A DNA stretch of 64,000 nt, from positions 1 through 64,000 of the forward strand of contig CALVUQ010000004.1 of NCBI GenBank assembly GCA_944363615.1, written 5' to 3'. The notes under the pieces were generated by a model. The model saw nothing but the letters and a program-made list of their open reading frames with translations, was not told where the DNA came from and made no database searches. This document shows, piece by piece, positions 17,009 to 25,675 of this stretch (positions are counted from its first letter, which is position 1; every line of letters begins with the position of its first letter). The position numbers were made by a program, and so were the translations under genes. The stretch comes from an uncultured Clostridia bacterium (GTDB lineage Bacteria > Bacillota > Clostridia > Christensenellales > Pumilibacteraceae).

Positions 17009-18478
17009 TTACAGATTTTTCAGGTCCAGTCCGTCGAACGCCTTGAGATACTCCCTTAAAATCGCGGCAATCGCTTCCGCGCCGCCCTCGACGTCCGACT
17101 CTATGTTTACGGGCATTATGGGGTCGTGGACGCTCATGCGCACCAGAAACCAGCCTTTAAGCCGAGGGACGGAAACACGCGCGCCCTCGTAGTTGTCGGG
17201 CGCAACGACAAGCCGCGGGTCTTTCAGTTTTTTCAGGTTTTCTATGATGAAATTGCCCAGTTCCTTCCAGTTTTCCGTTTTGAAAGACAGGCGGACTTCC
17301 TTTTCCTCCCGCGCGGATTTCAATCCGTCGATAAGCGAAAGCAAGGGCTTGCCTTCCCGTCTTAATTTTACGGCTTCGATAATTATTCGGGTGACGAGAT
17401 AAGCGCCGTCGTCGAGAAAGTAATTTTCCTTAAGCGCGGCGTGTCCGCTGGTTTCTATCGCAAGCGGAGCGTTTACCCCTTCGTTGCAAAGGCGAATCGC
17501 CTCGTCGATTACGTTTTTGTATCCGCGTTTAAAGCGGTGATGCACCCCGCCCCTGCTTTCAATGAACTCCTTGAGTCCGTCGCTGGTCACGCTGTCGGTG
17601 ACTATCGTAGCGCCGGGCTGCTGCTTTAAAATTATTGCCGAAATAAGCGCGATAAGCGTATTGCGGTTGATTTCCTTTCCGCTTGAATCCACGATAGCCG
17701 CGCGGTCCACGTCGGTATCGAAAATTATGCCGAGGTCGGCTTTTGCATTCAGCGTGGCCCGGGCTATCGACGCCATGGCGTCGCGGTTTTCGGGGTTAGG
17801 GATATGATTGGGAAAATTGCCGTCGGGTTCAATGAACTGACTGCCCGCAGTATCCGCGCCCAGGGGGTCAAGCACGCGCTCGACGTAAAATGCGCCTGCG
17901 CCGTTTCCAGCGTCCACCACAATTTTCATGCCTTCTAACGGCTTTTCTTCGCCGCATTCGCGCTGTACCAGTCCCGTCAGAAACTCGCAGTAATGCGCCA
18001 TGTAGTCGCCTTTCTTTATTTCGCCTTTCTGTTGCGCGTTAAGCTTTTCGCCGCGGGAAGCAAGCGCCAGAATTTCCTCTATCTGGCTGCCCTCCAGCCC
18101 GCCGGAAGGCAGGAAAAACTTAAGGCCGTTTTTGTCGCACGGGTGGTGCGAAGCGGTTACCATTATCGAAGCCGACGCCTTGGTGGAAGCAAATTGCGTC
18201 ATCATGAACATGGAAGGCGTGGAACACAATCCGCAATCGAGCACGGTATAGCCCGCGTCCGACAGCGAATTTGCCGCAATCGATTTTATTGCGGGCGAAG
18301 AAAGGCGCGAATCGCACCCCACAGCCACGGTTTTACCCGATACTCTTCCCTGCAGCCAGAATCCGAACGCGTCTACGATGGCGCGCACCGCCTCCTTTGT
18401 AAGATTGACCTCGCTTCCGTATCCGCCCAGCGCTGTGCCGCGCACGTCGGTGCCGCTTTTAAGTTGTTTTAAATCCAT
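17009..18478 (-). CDS. Phosphohexomutase (phosphoglucomutase/phosphomannomutase family)
   Basis: A 489-residue alpha-D-phosphohexomutase, an enzyme class that shifts phosphate between C1 and C6 of hexoses. The catalytic phosphoserine loop is TASHHP (Ser110), the metal loop DTDVDRA is near 254-260, and the sugar-binding ETSGHAAL is near 348. The C-terminal phosphate-binding loop may be RLKGWFLVRMSVHDP. The start has AGAGGGA upstream. It sits 18 bp after aroK and ends the aromatic operon, an uncommon addition that does not feed the shikimate pathway directly. Glucose versus mannose preference is not decidable here. Confidence 0.88.
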   Translation of the reverse strand: MDLKQLKSGTDVRGTALGGYGSEVNLTKEAVRAIVDAFGFWLQGRVSGKTVAVGCDSRLSSPAIKSIAANSLSDAGYTVLDCGLCSTPSMFMMTQFASTKASASIMVTASHHPCDKNGLKFFLPSGGLEGSQIEEILALASRGEKLNAQQKGEIKKGDYMAHYCEFLTGLVQRECGEEKPLEGMKIVVDAGNGAGAFYVERVLDPLGADTAGSQFIEPDGNFPNHIPNPENRDAMASIARATLNAKADLGIIFDTDVDRAAIVDSSGKEINRNTLIALISAIILKQQPGATIVTDSVTSDGLKEFIESRGGVHHRFKRGYKNVIDEAIRLCNEGVNAPLAIETSGHAALKENYFLDDGAYLVTRIIIEAVKLRREGKPLLSLIDGLKSAREEKEVRLSFKTENWKELGNFIIENLKKLKDPRLVVAPDNYEGARVSVPRLKGWFLVRMSVHDPIMPVNIESDVEGGAEAIAAILREYLKAFDGLDLKNL

Positions 18479-18496
18479 GGAAAGTCCCTCTTTAAG

Positions 18497-19015
18497 TTAA
18501 CTGAATTTCTGAAGCTTTGTAAAAAGAGCGATTATGAGATCCGCGCATTTTGCCGGCCCCATACGCGTATTGTCCACGCGGAAGTCTGCGTATTTGTCGT
18601 AAAGGGGCGCGCGCTCCGTCATTATGGCTTCGACTTTTTCCTTGCCGCCCTCGCGCACCAGCGGACGGTTTTCGTTTCGGCTTACCCTTGCCCAGATTGC
18701 TTCGGGCGAGGCGGTAAGAAGTCCCACTATTCCGTTTTTCTTAAGCGCTGTCATGTTGTCGGGATTAAGCACCGCGCCGCCGCCGCAGGCGATAACCGCG
18801 CCGTCAAGCCCGCCCAGAATTTTATAAACCTCGGCCTCTCTACGGCGGAATTCTGCCTCCCCGAACTTTTCAAAGGTTTCGGATATTTTTTCCTTGTACA
18901 GCGATACGTACACTTCGTCGCCGTCGAAAAAAGGACGATTCAGCTTTTTGGCTATTATTTTGCCCGTCGTGGTCTTTGCCGAGCCCATCATTCCGATAAG
19001 AACCAGATTTTTCAT
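18497..19015 (-). CDS. aroK: Shikimate kinase
   Basis: A 172-residue kinase that phosphorylates shikimate at the 3-OH with ATP. The P-loop is GMMGSAKTTTG (8-18), with alanine where nearly all kinases have the glycine just before Lys14. Substrate-site residues are seen in FFDGDEVY (two Asp), EFRRREAEV (Arg) and CGGGAV. The lid region is RNENRPLV. The gene starts six bases after the aroQ stop, which fits coupled translation in the operon. Confidence 0.92.
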   Translation of the reverse strand: MKNLVLIGMMGSAKTTTGKIIAKKLNRPFFDGDEVYVSLYKEKISETFEKFGEAEFRRREAEVYKILGGLDGAVIACGGGAVLNPDNMTALKKNGIVGLLTASPEAIWARVSRNENRPLVREGGKEKVEAIMTERAPLYDKYADFRVDNTRMGPAKCADLIIALFTKLQKFS

Positions 19016-19021
19016 TTACGA

Positions 19022-19447
19022 TCAGACGCCTTTTTTCCTCAGAAGCGCCTCCGCCGCAAGGACGTAGCTGTCCGCGCCGAAGCCGCACACGGAACCCGCG
19101 CAAGCCGCCGCTATAACCGATTTGTGACGGTATTCCTCGCGCTTGTATATGTTGGACAAATGCACCTCCACAACGGGTGCGGAAATACATTTTATGGCGT
19201 CGTGTATGGCGTAAGAGTAATGCGTATAGGCGCCGGCGTTAAGCACTATTCCATCCGCGTCGGAGGAATGTATCTTGTCGATTATTCCGCCTTCGGAGTT
19301 GGACTGAAAGAACTCCAGCGTCGCCCTGTCCCCCACGTAAGATGCCAGTTTTTCGTTAATCCGCGCAAGCGTTTCGGTGCCGTAAACGTCGGGCTCGCGC
19401 ACGCCCAGCATGTTGAGATTGGGTCCGTTTATCACAAGAATTTTCAT
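19022..19447 (-). CDS. aroQ: 3-Dehydroquinate dehydratase, type II
   Basis: A 141-residue type II dehydroquinase that converts 3-dehydroquinate to 3-dehydroshikimate. The family start NGPNLNMLGVREPDVYG carries the catalytic Tyr and a loop Arg. HYSYAIHDAI, VEVHLSNIYKREEYR and HKS give the catalytic His and substrate-binding Arg. The ATG at 19447 has AAAGGAG seven bases upstream. An unrelated type I-like protein lies elsewhere in this window (55586-56374), so this is the likely biosynthetic enzyme. Confidence 0.94.
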   Translation of the reverse strand: MKILVINGPNLNMLGVREPDVYGTETLARINEKLASYVGDRATLEFFQSNSEGGIIDKIHSSDADGIVLNAGAYTHYSYAIHDAIKCISAPVVEVHLSNIYKREEYRHKSVIAAACAGSVCGFGADSYVLAAEALLRKKGV

Positions 19448-19514
19448 TGCGTTCTCCTTTAACCGTTGTTTGTCAGTTGTCAAACCGCTTTGATTTATAC
19501 TGAAATTTCACAAA

Positions 19515-20345
19515 TTAAACATTACTCGCGATTTTTGAACTTAATTTATCCATAAGCTCGTTGTAAATTTCGCGCTCCAGCATTTCGTCTATGTCGAAGC
19601 CGCACATTATCCGGTCGGATTCTATCGCCTGAAGTATAAGCATTCCCAACCCGTTTGCGGTCTTGGAAGCGCGGTTACAGTACAGAAAATCCGTCTGCGG
19701 CGGCGAATAAATCGTGTCGTAGGCCCACTTTACGTGGTGCCTGTCCAAAAGATTCCTTACCGTGCCGTCGTCGTCCGCGCCCACAAGCGGGTTTTCGCCT
19801 TTTCTGAAGCCGCAACTGGTGCAATTTACCACAAGGTCGGGTTTAATGTCCTGAAGCCGCGTGAATTTAACCCCGAACTCCTCGCACAGTTTTTCGGCTT
19901 TGTCGCGGGTGCGGTTCCACACGTACACGTTAAAGCCCTGATTTTTAAGCTCCTCGATGATAACGCGCGCCACTCCGCCCGCGCCGAGAATAAGCGCGTC
20001 GCCGCCGATTTTACCTATATCGCCGAAGCGGATTTTAAGGTCCTTGGTAAAGCCGTATCCGTCGGTGGAAAAGCCGTACATTTTTCCGTTTTCGATGCGT
20101 ACGGTGTTTACGCTTTTGGGCGGATTTCCGTCAAGAAAAGGTATGATGTTTTCCTTGTGCGGCTTGGTAACGTTGAAGCCGTCGTAATCGCGCCTTAATC
20201 TTTCCGCAAGCAAAGGAAGCTCCTGCATGTCGACGGAAATAAGCTCGTAAGAGGCGTCAAGCCCCATTTTTCTATATATCTCGCCGTGAATCATGGGCGA
20301 AAGCGAATATGATATGTTGTGACCGATAAGCGCAAACTTTTTCAC
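19515..20345 (-). CDS. aroE: Shikimate dehydrogenase
   Basis: A 276-residue NADPH-linked enzyme that reduces dehydroshikimate to shikimate. The substrate domain has HNISYSLSP (4-fold Ser/Ile loop) and the catalytic lysine in NVTKPHK. Asp and Tyr are in FSTDGYGF. The nucleotide fold has LGAGGVAR, and the NADPH-type loop is NRTRDKAE. The start is GTG at 20345 with GGAG eight bases upstream. It follows aroA after four bases. Confidence 0.93.
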   Translation of the reverse strand: MKKFALIGHNISYSLSPMIHGEIYRKMGLDASYELISVDMQELPLLAERLRRDYDGFNVTKPHKENIIPFLDGNPPKSVNTVRIENGKMYGFSTDGYGFTKDLKIRFGDIGKIGGDALILGAGGVARVIIEELKNQGFNVYVWNRTRDKAEKLCEEFGVKFTRLQDIKPDLVVNCTSCGFRKGENPLVGADDDGTVRNLLDRHHVKWAYDTIYSPPQTDFLYCNRASKTANGLGMLILQAIESDRIMCGFDIDEMLEREIYNELMDKLSSKIASNV

Positions 20346-20349
20346 TGTT

Positions 20350-21603
20350 TTACTCCGATATCAAATCGTAGAATCCCGGATAACTGACGAACGCGCATTC
20401 GGGATTCAGAATTTCGGCGCCGTCACGGGACAAAGCCGCCGCCACGGACAAAGCCATCGCAATGCGGTGGTCGCCTTTAGGGTCGATAACCGCGCCGCCC
20501 TTAAGCCCTTTTCCGCCGCGGATTATCATGCCGTCATCGGTTGCCTCTATATCCGCGCCCATCTGTTTAAGCGCACCCACGGTGGTGTCGATACGGTTGG
20601 TTTCCTTGACCTTAAGTTCCTCCGCGCCGCTTATGACGCTTGTGCCGTCGATAAAACACGCAAGCACCGCAAGCGCGGGAATCTCGTCTATCAGAAACGG
20701 CATTATCTCCCTGCCTATGCTGAACGGCTTAAGCCCCTGCGCATACTTTACGGTAATGTCCGCGCTTTTTTCGGCGTTGTTCTTTACCGAGGAAAAGGTT
20801 ATGTCCGCGCCGCACTCCTTCATCACGGTGATTATGCCCGCGCGCGTGGGGTTAATCCCCACGTTTTTAAGCGTGACAACTCCGCCCTCTTTGGCGGCGG
20901 CAAGCACCATGGCGTAAGCTGCTGACGAAATATCGCCGGGCACCTCCACGTTTACGGCGTTAAGCTTGCTTTTCATGACGGATACGGTATAATTTTCTAT
21001 CCATATCTTTGCGCCCATGGCTTTAAGCATAAGCTCGGTATGATTGCGCGAGCGGATTTTTTCGTGCACGCAGGTTATGCCCTCCGCCGAAAGCCCCGCA
21101 AGCAGAATCGCGCTTTTGACCTGAGCGGACGCAACGGGCATTTTGTAAGAAATACCGTGCAGTTTTCTGCCGTGAATACTGACGGGCGCCCGACCGCCTT
21201 CCGACCCGACAAGCTCCGCCCCCATCGCCGAAAGCGGCTCTATGACTCTTTTCATGGGACGCGACCTTATGGAAGAATCGCCGTCCAGCGTAAAATCGCC
21301 TTCTCTGCCCGCCAAAAGACCGCATAAAAGGCGGAAAGTGGTGCCCGAATTGCCCACGTCCAGCGAAGCGGAATCAAGCTTTTCCTTACCCTCTACCGTA
21401 ACGGTGTCGCCGTCCGTTTCTATATGCGCGCCCAGTCTTCGCATGCAGTCGATGGTGGATATGCAATCGTTTCCAAGAAGCGCGTTGCTAATCTTTGCTT
21501 TGCCCGCCGCAATCGAATTGAACATTATCGCGCGGTGAGTTATGCTTTTGTCGGGCGCGGGAACAACAGATTTAACGAAACTTTTCAAAGGCTTAATTTC
21601 CAA
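20350..21603 (-). CDS. aroA: 5-Enolpyruvylshikimate-3-phosphate synthase
   Basis: A 417-residue EPSP synthase that joins phosphoenolpyruvate to shikimate 3-phosphate. The N-terminal loop is PDKSITHRA with the conserved Lys and Arg. The signatures GNSGTTFRL and GDSSIRSRPM resemble class II enzymes. DEIPALAVLACF has the catalytic Asp, and ELKVKETNRI is the late conserved loop. The start is a TTG at 21603 with AAGGGGG eight bases upstream, inside the end of aroB (19-bp overlap). This gives tight coupling. Confidence 0.94.
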   Translation of the reverse strand: MEIKPLKSFVKSVVPAPDKSITHRAIMFNSIAAGKAKISNALLGNDCISTIDCMRRLGAHIETDGDTVTVEGKEKLDSASLDVGNSGTTFRLLCGLLAGREGDFTLDGDSSIRSRPMKRVIEPLSAMGAELVGSEGGRAPVSIHGRKLHGISYKMPVASAQVKSAILLAGLSAEGITCVHEKIRSRNHTELMLKAMGAKIWIENYTVSVMKSKLNAVNVEVPGDISSAAYAMVLAAAKEGGVVTLKNVGINPTRAGIITVMKECGADITFSSVKNNAEKSADITVKYAQGLKPFSIGREIMPFLIDEIPALAVLACFIDGTSVISGAEELKVKETNRIDTTVGALKQMGADIEATDDGMIIRGGKGLKGGAVIDPKGDHRIAMALSVAAALSRDGAEILNPECAFVSYPGFYDLISE

Positions 21604-22586
21604 AGCATTAACCCCCTTACCATTTCTTCATACGTAAGCCTTACCTCACGCGTGTTTTCGTAGTCCGCAAGCATGACGGATATCCTGCCGCCGCCGTTTT
21701 TCTTGTCCTTCATGCACGCTTTCGCCACGCTTTCGGGATCGAAATCGGGTACGGTGACTCTGCAACGCTCCGCCCAGGCGTTTATTTCTTCGTATCTTCC
21801 TGAAGGAAGCTGATCGCGTAAGATAAACGCTTCCGCCCTCAGCCCCATCAGCACATATTCCCCGTGGGAAAGCTTGTGATTGTCGACTTTTTCAAGAGCG
21901 TGCCCCACCGTGTGCCCGAGGTTAAGCGCTTTCCTGGGCCCCGATTCGTAAAAATCGCGGGAAACCACTTCGCGCTTATAAGCGATACATTCCTTTACGC
22001 ACTCCGATACCACGGCGTCGTCGCGCTCCAGAAGATTATCAAGGCTTCCGTCTAAGAGCGAATGAACTTTCTTGCTTAAAAACGCGGTCTTGACGATTTC
22101 GCCCACGCCGCAAATCCATTCGCGTTCGGGCAGCGTATAGAGAAAATGCGTGGAAATCAACACTTCGGCAGGCATGTGAAAAGCGCCCAGAATGTTTTTG
22201 TAATCCCCAAGATCCACAGCGGTCTTGCCGCCCACGCTGCTGTCCACCTGCGCCAGCAAAGTCGTAGGCACGTTTATCCATCTTACGCCGCGCATGTAAG
22301 TCGCCGCCGTAAATCCCGCAAGGTCGCCTACCACGCCGCCGCCGACGGCAATCACGGTGGAGGAACGGTTACAGCCCGCCTCCAGCATGGCGCGCGCGGC
22401 TTTTCCGTAATACTCCAGATTTTTGCTGCCTTCGCCCGCGGGTATAATGTAATGCGCCGCGTCCGAAAACAGCGAACCGTAAGTTATCGCGACATTGGAG
22501 TCGGATATTACAAACGAGTTCTTATCCTTTGTAAGCGCGGTTATTTTTCCGCTTAAATCAAAGCCCGAGATTATTTTGGAATCCAT
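21585..22586 (-). CDS. aroB: 3-Dehydroquinate synthase
   Basis: A 333-residue enzyme that closes DAHP into 3-dehydroquinate using NAD and a divalent metal. The nucleotide region AVGGGVVGDLAGF and the conserved TTLLAQVDSSVGGKTAVD are clear. Metal ligands fit GVGEIVKTA (Glu), NLGHTVGHALE (His) and SHGEYV (His). It overlaps aroC by 29 bp and aroA by 19 bp. A Shine-Dalgarno-like GAGGGAAG precedes the ATG. Confidence 0.94.
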   Translation of the reverse strand: MDSKIISGFDLSGKITALTKDKNSFVISDSNVAITYGSLFSDAAHYIIPAGEGSKNLEYYGKAARAMLEAGCNRSSTVIAVGGGVVGDLAGFTAATYMRGVRWINVPTTLLAQVDSSVGGKTAVDLGDYKNILGAFHMPAEVLISTHFLYTLPEREWICGVGEIVKTAFLSKKVHSLLDGSLDNLLERDDAVVSECVKECIAYKREVVSRDFYESGPRKALNLGHTVGHALEKVDNHKLSHGEYVLMGLRAEAFILRDQLPSGRYEEINAWAERCRVTVPDFDPESVAKACMKDKKNGGGRISVMLADYENTREVRLTYEEMVRGLMLWKLSL

Positions 22587-23724
22587 ATTCTTCCCTCTTC
22601 TTCATAAGCCTTTGTTTAACTTCGTCCATTCTGTCGCCGCCGACTGTTTCCAGAATTTTGTCCGCGATGACGAACGCCGCAACCGCCTCCAGCACCACGG
22701 CGGCCGCAGGCACCGCGCATACGTCGCTGCGTTCGGGCGCGGATTTAACCGCCTCTCCCGTGCGGATGTCCACCGTTTCCAGTCCTTTCATGACGGTGGG
22801 AATGGGCTTGAACGCCGCGCGTATAATTATATCCTCGCCGTTGGACATGCCGCCTTCTATTCCGCCCGCATTGTTGGTGCGGCGTACTATCAATCCGTTT
22901 TCGTTGTAAATCCTGTCGTGAACCTCACTGCCGAAAAGATCCGCGCAGTCCCTTCCGATCCCTATGGAAACGCTTTTGACGGACTGCACGCCCCCGATCG
23001 CGCCCATAAGAGCGTAATCCAGTTTGCGGTCGTACTGAGTATGCGAGCCTATTCCCGCGGGTACGCCCGAAACAACCACTTCGGCTTCTCCGCCCGCGGT
23101 GTCGCCTTTTTCGCGAGCCTCGTCAATGCGCTTCATCATCTTTTCCGCCGCGCCGGGATCCATACAGCGCACTTCGCTTAGGTCGGATTTTTCGATAAGC
23201 TGCGCCGCCGAATAGTTCCCGCAAGCGCATTTCACGCCGCCGATGTTGTAAACGTGCGAACCTACCGTAATTCCCAGTTCATTGAGAAACAGCTTTGCTA
23301 TCGCGCCCGCCGCCACTCTTGCGGCGGTTTCGCGGGCGGAAGCACGCTCCAGCACGTTGCGCGCGTCCGAAAAGCCGTATTTTATACAGCCCGTAAGATC
23401 CGCGTGACCCGGGCGCACGCCCGTCAGCACGCGCTTACTAAGGTCGCACTCGCCGTCGCCCATTATGCCCGCCCAGGATTCGTAATCCTTGTTCTTTACG
23501 ATAAACGCCAAAGGCGACGCAAGCGTAAAGCCGCCGCGCACGCCCGAAAGTATTTCGATTTTGTCGGTTTCGATTTTCATTCTGCCGCCGCGGCCGTAAC
23601 CGGACTGACGACGCTTAAGCTCGTTATTCACAAAATCCTTGTCTATTTTAAGCCCCGCGGGTAATCCGTCTATTATTCCCGCAAGCGCTTTTCCGTGCGA
23701 TTCGCCCGCGTCGAGATACCTCAT
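22558..23724 (-). CDS. aroC: Chorismate synthase
   Basis: A 388-residue FMN-dependent enzyme that removes phosphate from EPSP to give chorismate. Family marks are the start RYLDAGESHGKAL, RRQSGYGRGGRM, RPGHADLTGCIKYGF and the flavin-site RASARETAARVA. Length is normal. GGGAGG precedes the ATG. It lies second in the operon, 22 bp after tyrA. Confidence 0.95.
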   Translation of the reverse strand: MRYLDAGESHGKALAGIIDGLPAGLKIDKDFVNNELKRRQSGYGRGGRMKIETDKIEILSGVRGGFTLASPLAFIVKNKDYESWAGIMGDGECDLSKRVLTGVRPGHADLTGCIKYGFSDARNVLERASARETAARVAAGAIAKLFLNELGITVGSHVYNIGGVKCACGNYSAAQLIEKSDLSEVRCMDPGAAEKMMKRIDEAREKGDTAGGEAEVVVSGVPAGIGSHTQYDRKLDYALMGAIGGVQSVKSVSIGIGRDCADLFGSEVHDRIYNENGLIVRRTNNAGGIEGGMSNGEDIIIRAAFKPIPTVMKGLETVDIRTGEAVKSAPERSDVCAVPAAAVVLEAVAAFVIADKILETVGGDRMDEVKQRLMKKREEYGFQNNLGL

Positions 23725-23746
23725 GTTTTTTATACCTCCCGATAAG

Positions 23747-24769
23747 TTAACGCTTGTCCTTGATTCCCAGTAAAGAAATCGCCCTGTCGTAATCCGCCTC
23801 GGATTTTACGGATATTCTGAGTGCGCCGCCCACGCCTTCGCGCGAATGGATGATCTGTATGCCCGAAATGTTGATGTCGTTGTCCGCAAGCAGTTTGCTG
23901 ACTTTGGAAATGGCGCCCACTTCGTCCTTGACGTCGAGGTCCAGACAGTACTCGCTTAAAAATACGCGGCGATAAGTAAGCGCCTCGCGTTTAAGGCGCG
24001 CCGATTCAATCAGGTTTTTCAGTCTTTCCCTGTCGTCGTCGCAAATCGCTTCCCTGAATTTAAAGAACTCTTCGACGAATCCGTCCATGTCCCTGAGGAT
24101 ATTTTCGCGGTTAAGAAATGCCACGCTTGTCCAAAAATCTGCGTTTGACGCGGCGATACGCGTCGTGTCCATAAATCCCGTGCCCACGAAACCGTCCTCT
24201 TTAAGCGCGTATTCGCTGAGTGCGTAAGCCGCCATGTGCGGAAGATGACTGACTTTGGACGCGCGCGCGTCGTGCTCTTTTGCAGTCATGACCACGGGAT
24301 TGGCCTTAAACAGCCGCACAAGGTCTTTAACGTATTCGACGTCCGCGTCAAGCGTATCGTCGTACTTTACCACTGCGTAAAACGCGTTTTCGAACAAATG
24401 CGCCCTAGCCGCCTCTATCCCGCTTTTTTCGGTGCCCGCCATGGGGTGCCCGCCCACTATCCTGCCGCGCACGCCGTTTAAAATCCCCTTAACCGAAGCC
24501 ACGTCGGTGACAATCGTATCGTCACCCGCTGAGGCGACGACTTTTTCCACAGTTTCGCGCGTGCACGATACCGGAACGCAGACAAAGACCGACTCGCATC
24601 CTTTAAGCGAGTCGATCCGTGCGGAAGAATCTATTATATTGTTTTTCAAAGCGAACGAGAGGGAATCGGCGTCCGTTTCGACGCCGACGACGTAAAAGCC
24701 GTTTGCCTTAAGCGACAGGGCTATCGAGCCGCCGATAAGCCCCAGTCCGACCACACCGATTTTTCTCAT
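23747..24769 (-). CDS. tyrA: Prephenate dehydrogenase with C-terminal ACT domain
   Basis: A 340-residue enzyme that oxidises prephenate to 4-hydroxyphenylpyruvate on the tyrosine branch. The NAD-binding GLGLIGGS is at 7-14, the substrate-site GGHPMAGTEKSG near 110, and SHLPHMAAYAL carries the catalytic His. Residues from about 268 form an ACT domain (DVKDEVGAISKVSKLLADN), the usual place for feedback by tyrosine. It is the first gene of the operon, with AAGGAAAG before the ATG. No chorismate mutase or prephenate dehydratase is in this window. Confidence 0.92.
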   Translation of the reverse strand: MRKIGVVGLGLIGGSIALSLKANGFYVVGVETDADSLSFALKNNIIDSSARIDSLKGCESVFVCVPVSCTRETVEKVVASAGDDTIVTDVASVKGILNGVRGRIVGGHPMAGTEKSGIEAARAHLFENAFYAVVKYDDTLDADVEYVKDLVRLFKANPVVMTAKEHDARASKVSHLPHMAAYALSEYALKEDGFVGTGFMDTTRIAASNADFWTSVAFLNRENILRDMDGFVEEFFKFREAICDDDRERLKNLIESARLKREALTYRRVFLSEYCLDLDVKDEVGAISKVSKLLADNDINISGIQIIHSREGVGGALRISVKSEADYDRAISLLGIKDKR

Positions 24770-24800
24770 GCGCTTTCCTTAAAACAGATCTTGTACCAAG

Positions 24801-24820
24801 AAAAGTCTTACCCGACTTTT
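24801..24820 (-). promoter_or_regulatory. Hairpin in the 5' leader of the aromatic operon
   Basis: In the roughly 75-base leader before tyrA, AAAAGTC pairs with GACTTTT around GGGTAA. No T-run follows, so it is not a normal terminator. A role in leader control is possible but unproven. Confidence 0.3.
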
Positions 24821-24849
24821 ACGGGCGCACTTTATCGCGATACATTACA

Positions 24850-24878
24850 ATTATATAATAATTTGCATGAAATTGCAA
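24850..24878 (-). promoter_or_regulatory. Sigma-A promoter of the tyrA-aro operon
   Basis: TTGCAA (24873-24878) and TATAAT (24850-24855) on the minus strand are 17 bp apart. The -35 box is part of a perfect inverted repeat. Confidence 0.6.
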
Positions 24879-24887
24879 CGGTTGCAA
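24873..24887. promoter_or_regulatory. Perfect 15-bp inverted repeat over the aro promoter
   Basis: TTGCAAC, one base, then GTTGCAA forms a perfect dyad that covers the -35 hexamer. Its place suits a repressor operator. I do not recognise the cognate regulator. Confidence 0.5.
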
Positions 24888-24915
24888 GGCGCGCAAGCGG
24901 CGTTTTTTTGATTAT

Positions 24916-25626
24916 TCAGGAGTGAATATGTTCGCTTTGTCCGCCCAAAAGCGAGTGAATTGCCGAAAACAGAGTGTAAGCCACCTTTTCCTGGTAAACC
25001 GCGGTAACCAGCAGTTTTTCCTCTTCGGGGTTGGAAAGAAACCCGCATTCCACCAGTACGGAGGGATATTCGGTACAATTCAGAATGTAATAGTCGCCCG
25101 TTTTTGCCACTCTGTCCCCTTCAAGCGCCGAATTAAGCGTACCCTGCACGCTTTCGGCTATTGCCTTTGACTCCTCGCTGTCGGCGGAATAAAACACCTG
25201 CGCGCCGCGTACCGAGCTGAGCGGATAAAAATTCTGGTGAACGGAAACCACAAGGTCGGGCTGAGCGTCGGAAATTATGTCCCTGCGCGCTTCCATGTCG
25301 CGCAGTTTTTTGTTTTTGGTGCTTAGTCCGTAAAGCCCGTCGTTGTTTTCCCGCGTCATCACGACGTCGTAACCGTTGCGCACGAGAAAATGTCTGAGGC
25401 TTTTGGCTATCGCAAGATTGATTTCCGACTCCTTTACTCCCGTGTTGACGCCCGACACTCCGCCGTCCACGCCGCCGTGCCCCGCGTCTATCACCACGGT
25501 TTTGCCGATTTTGGGCACGGACGAGACTTCGGCCGAGGCATAGGACAGCATTACGCAGCTTAAGATGACGGCTAAAACCAGTATCAGACAGATTATTACG
25601 GATTTTTTTCGAAATACTACAAACAT
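24916..25626 (-). CDS. cwlD: N-acetylmuramoyl-L-alanine amidase, CwlD type
   Basis: A 236-residue amidase_3 protein, the same size as B. subtilis CwlD. That enzyme strips the stem peptide from muramic acid so that muramic lactam can form in the spore cortex. An N-terminal signal-anchor covers about 9-31. The zinc site is seen as His50 (DAGHGG), Glu66 (KESEIN) and His in VSVHQNF; the catalytic Glu is in LVECGFLSN. GGAGA precedes the ATG. It lies 49 bp after the M1 peptidase gene. The CwlD name rests on length and layout; a vegetative amidase is possible. Confidence 0.82.
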   Translation of the reverse strand: MFVVFRKKSVIICLILVLAVILSCVMLSYASAEVSSVPKIGKTVVIDAGHGGVDGGVSGVNTGVKESEINLAIAKSLRHFLVRNGYDVVMTRENNDGLYGLSTKNKKLRDMEARRDIISDAQPDLVVSVHQNFYPLSSVRGAQVFYSADSEESKAIAESVQGTLNSALEGDRVAKTGDYYILNCTEYPSVLVECGFLSNPEEEKLLVTAVYQEKVAYTLFSAIHSLLGGQSEHIHS

Positions 25627-25675
25627 TTTTTTCTCCGAAGCTTCTTGATTCAGGTATTTTTTGGCTATGACGAAT

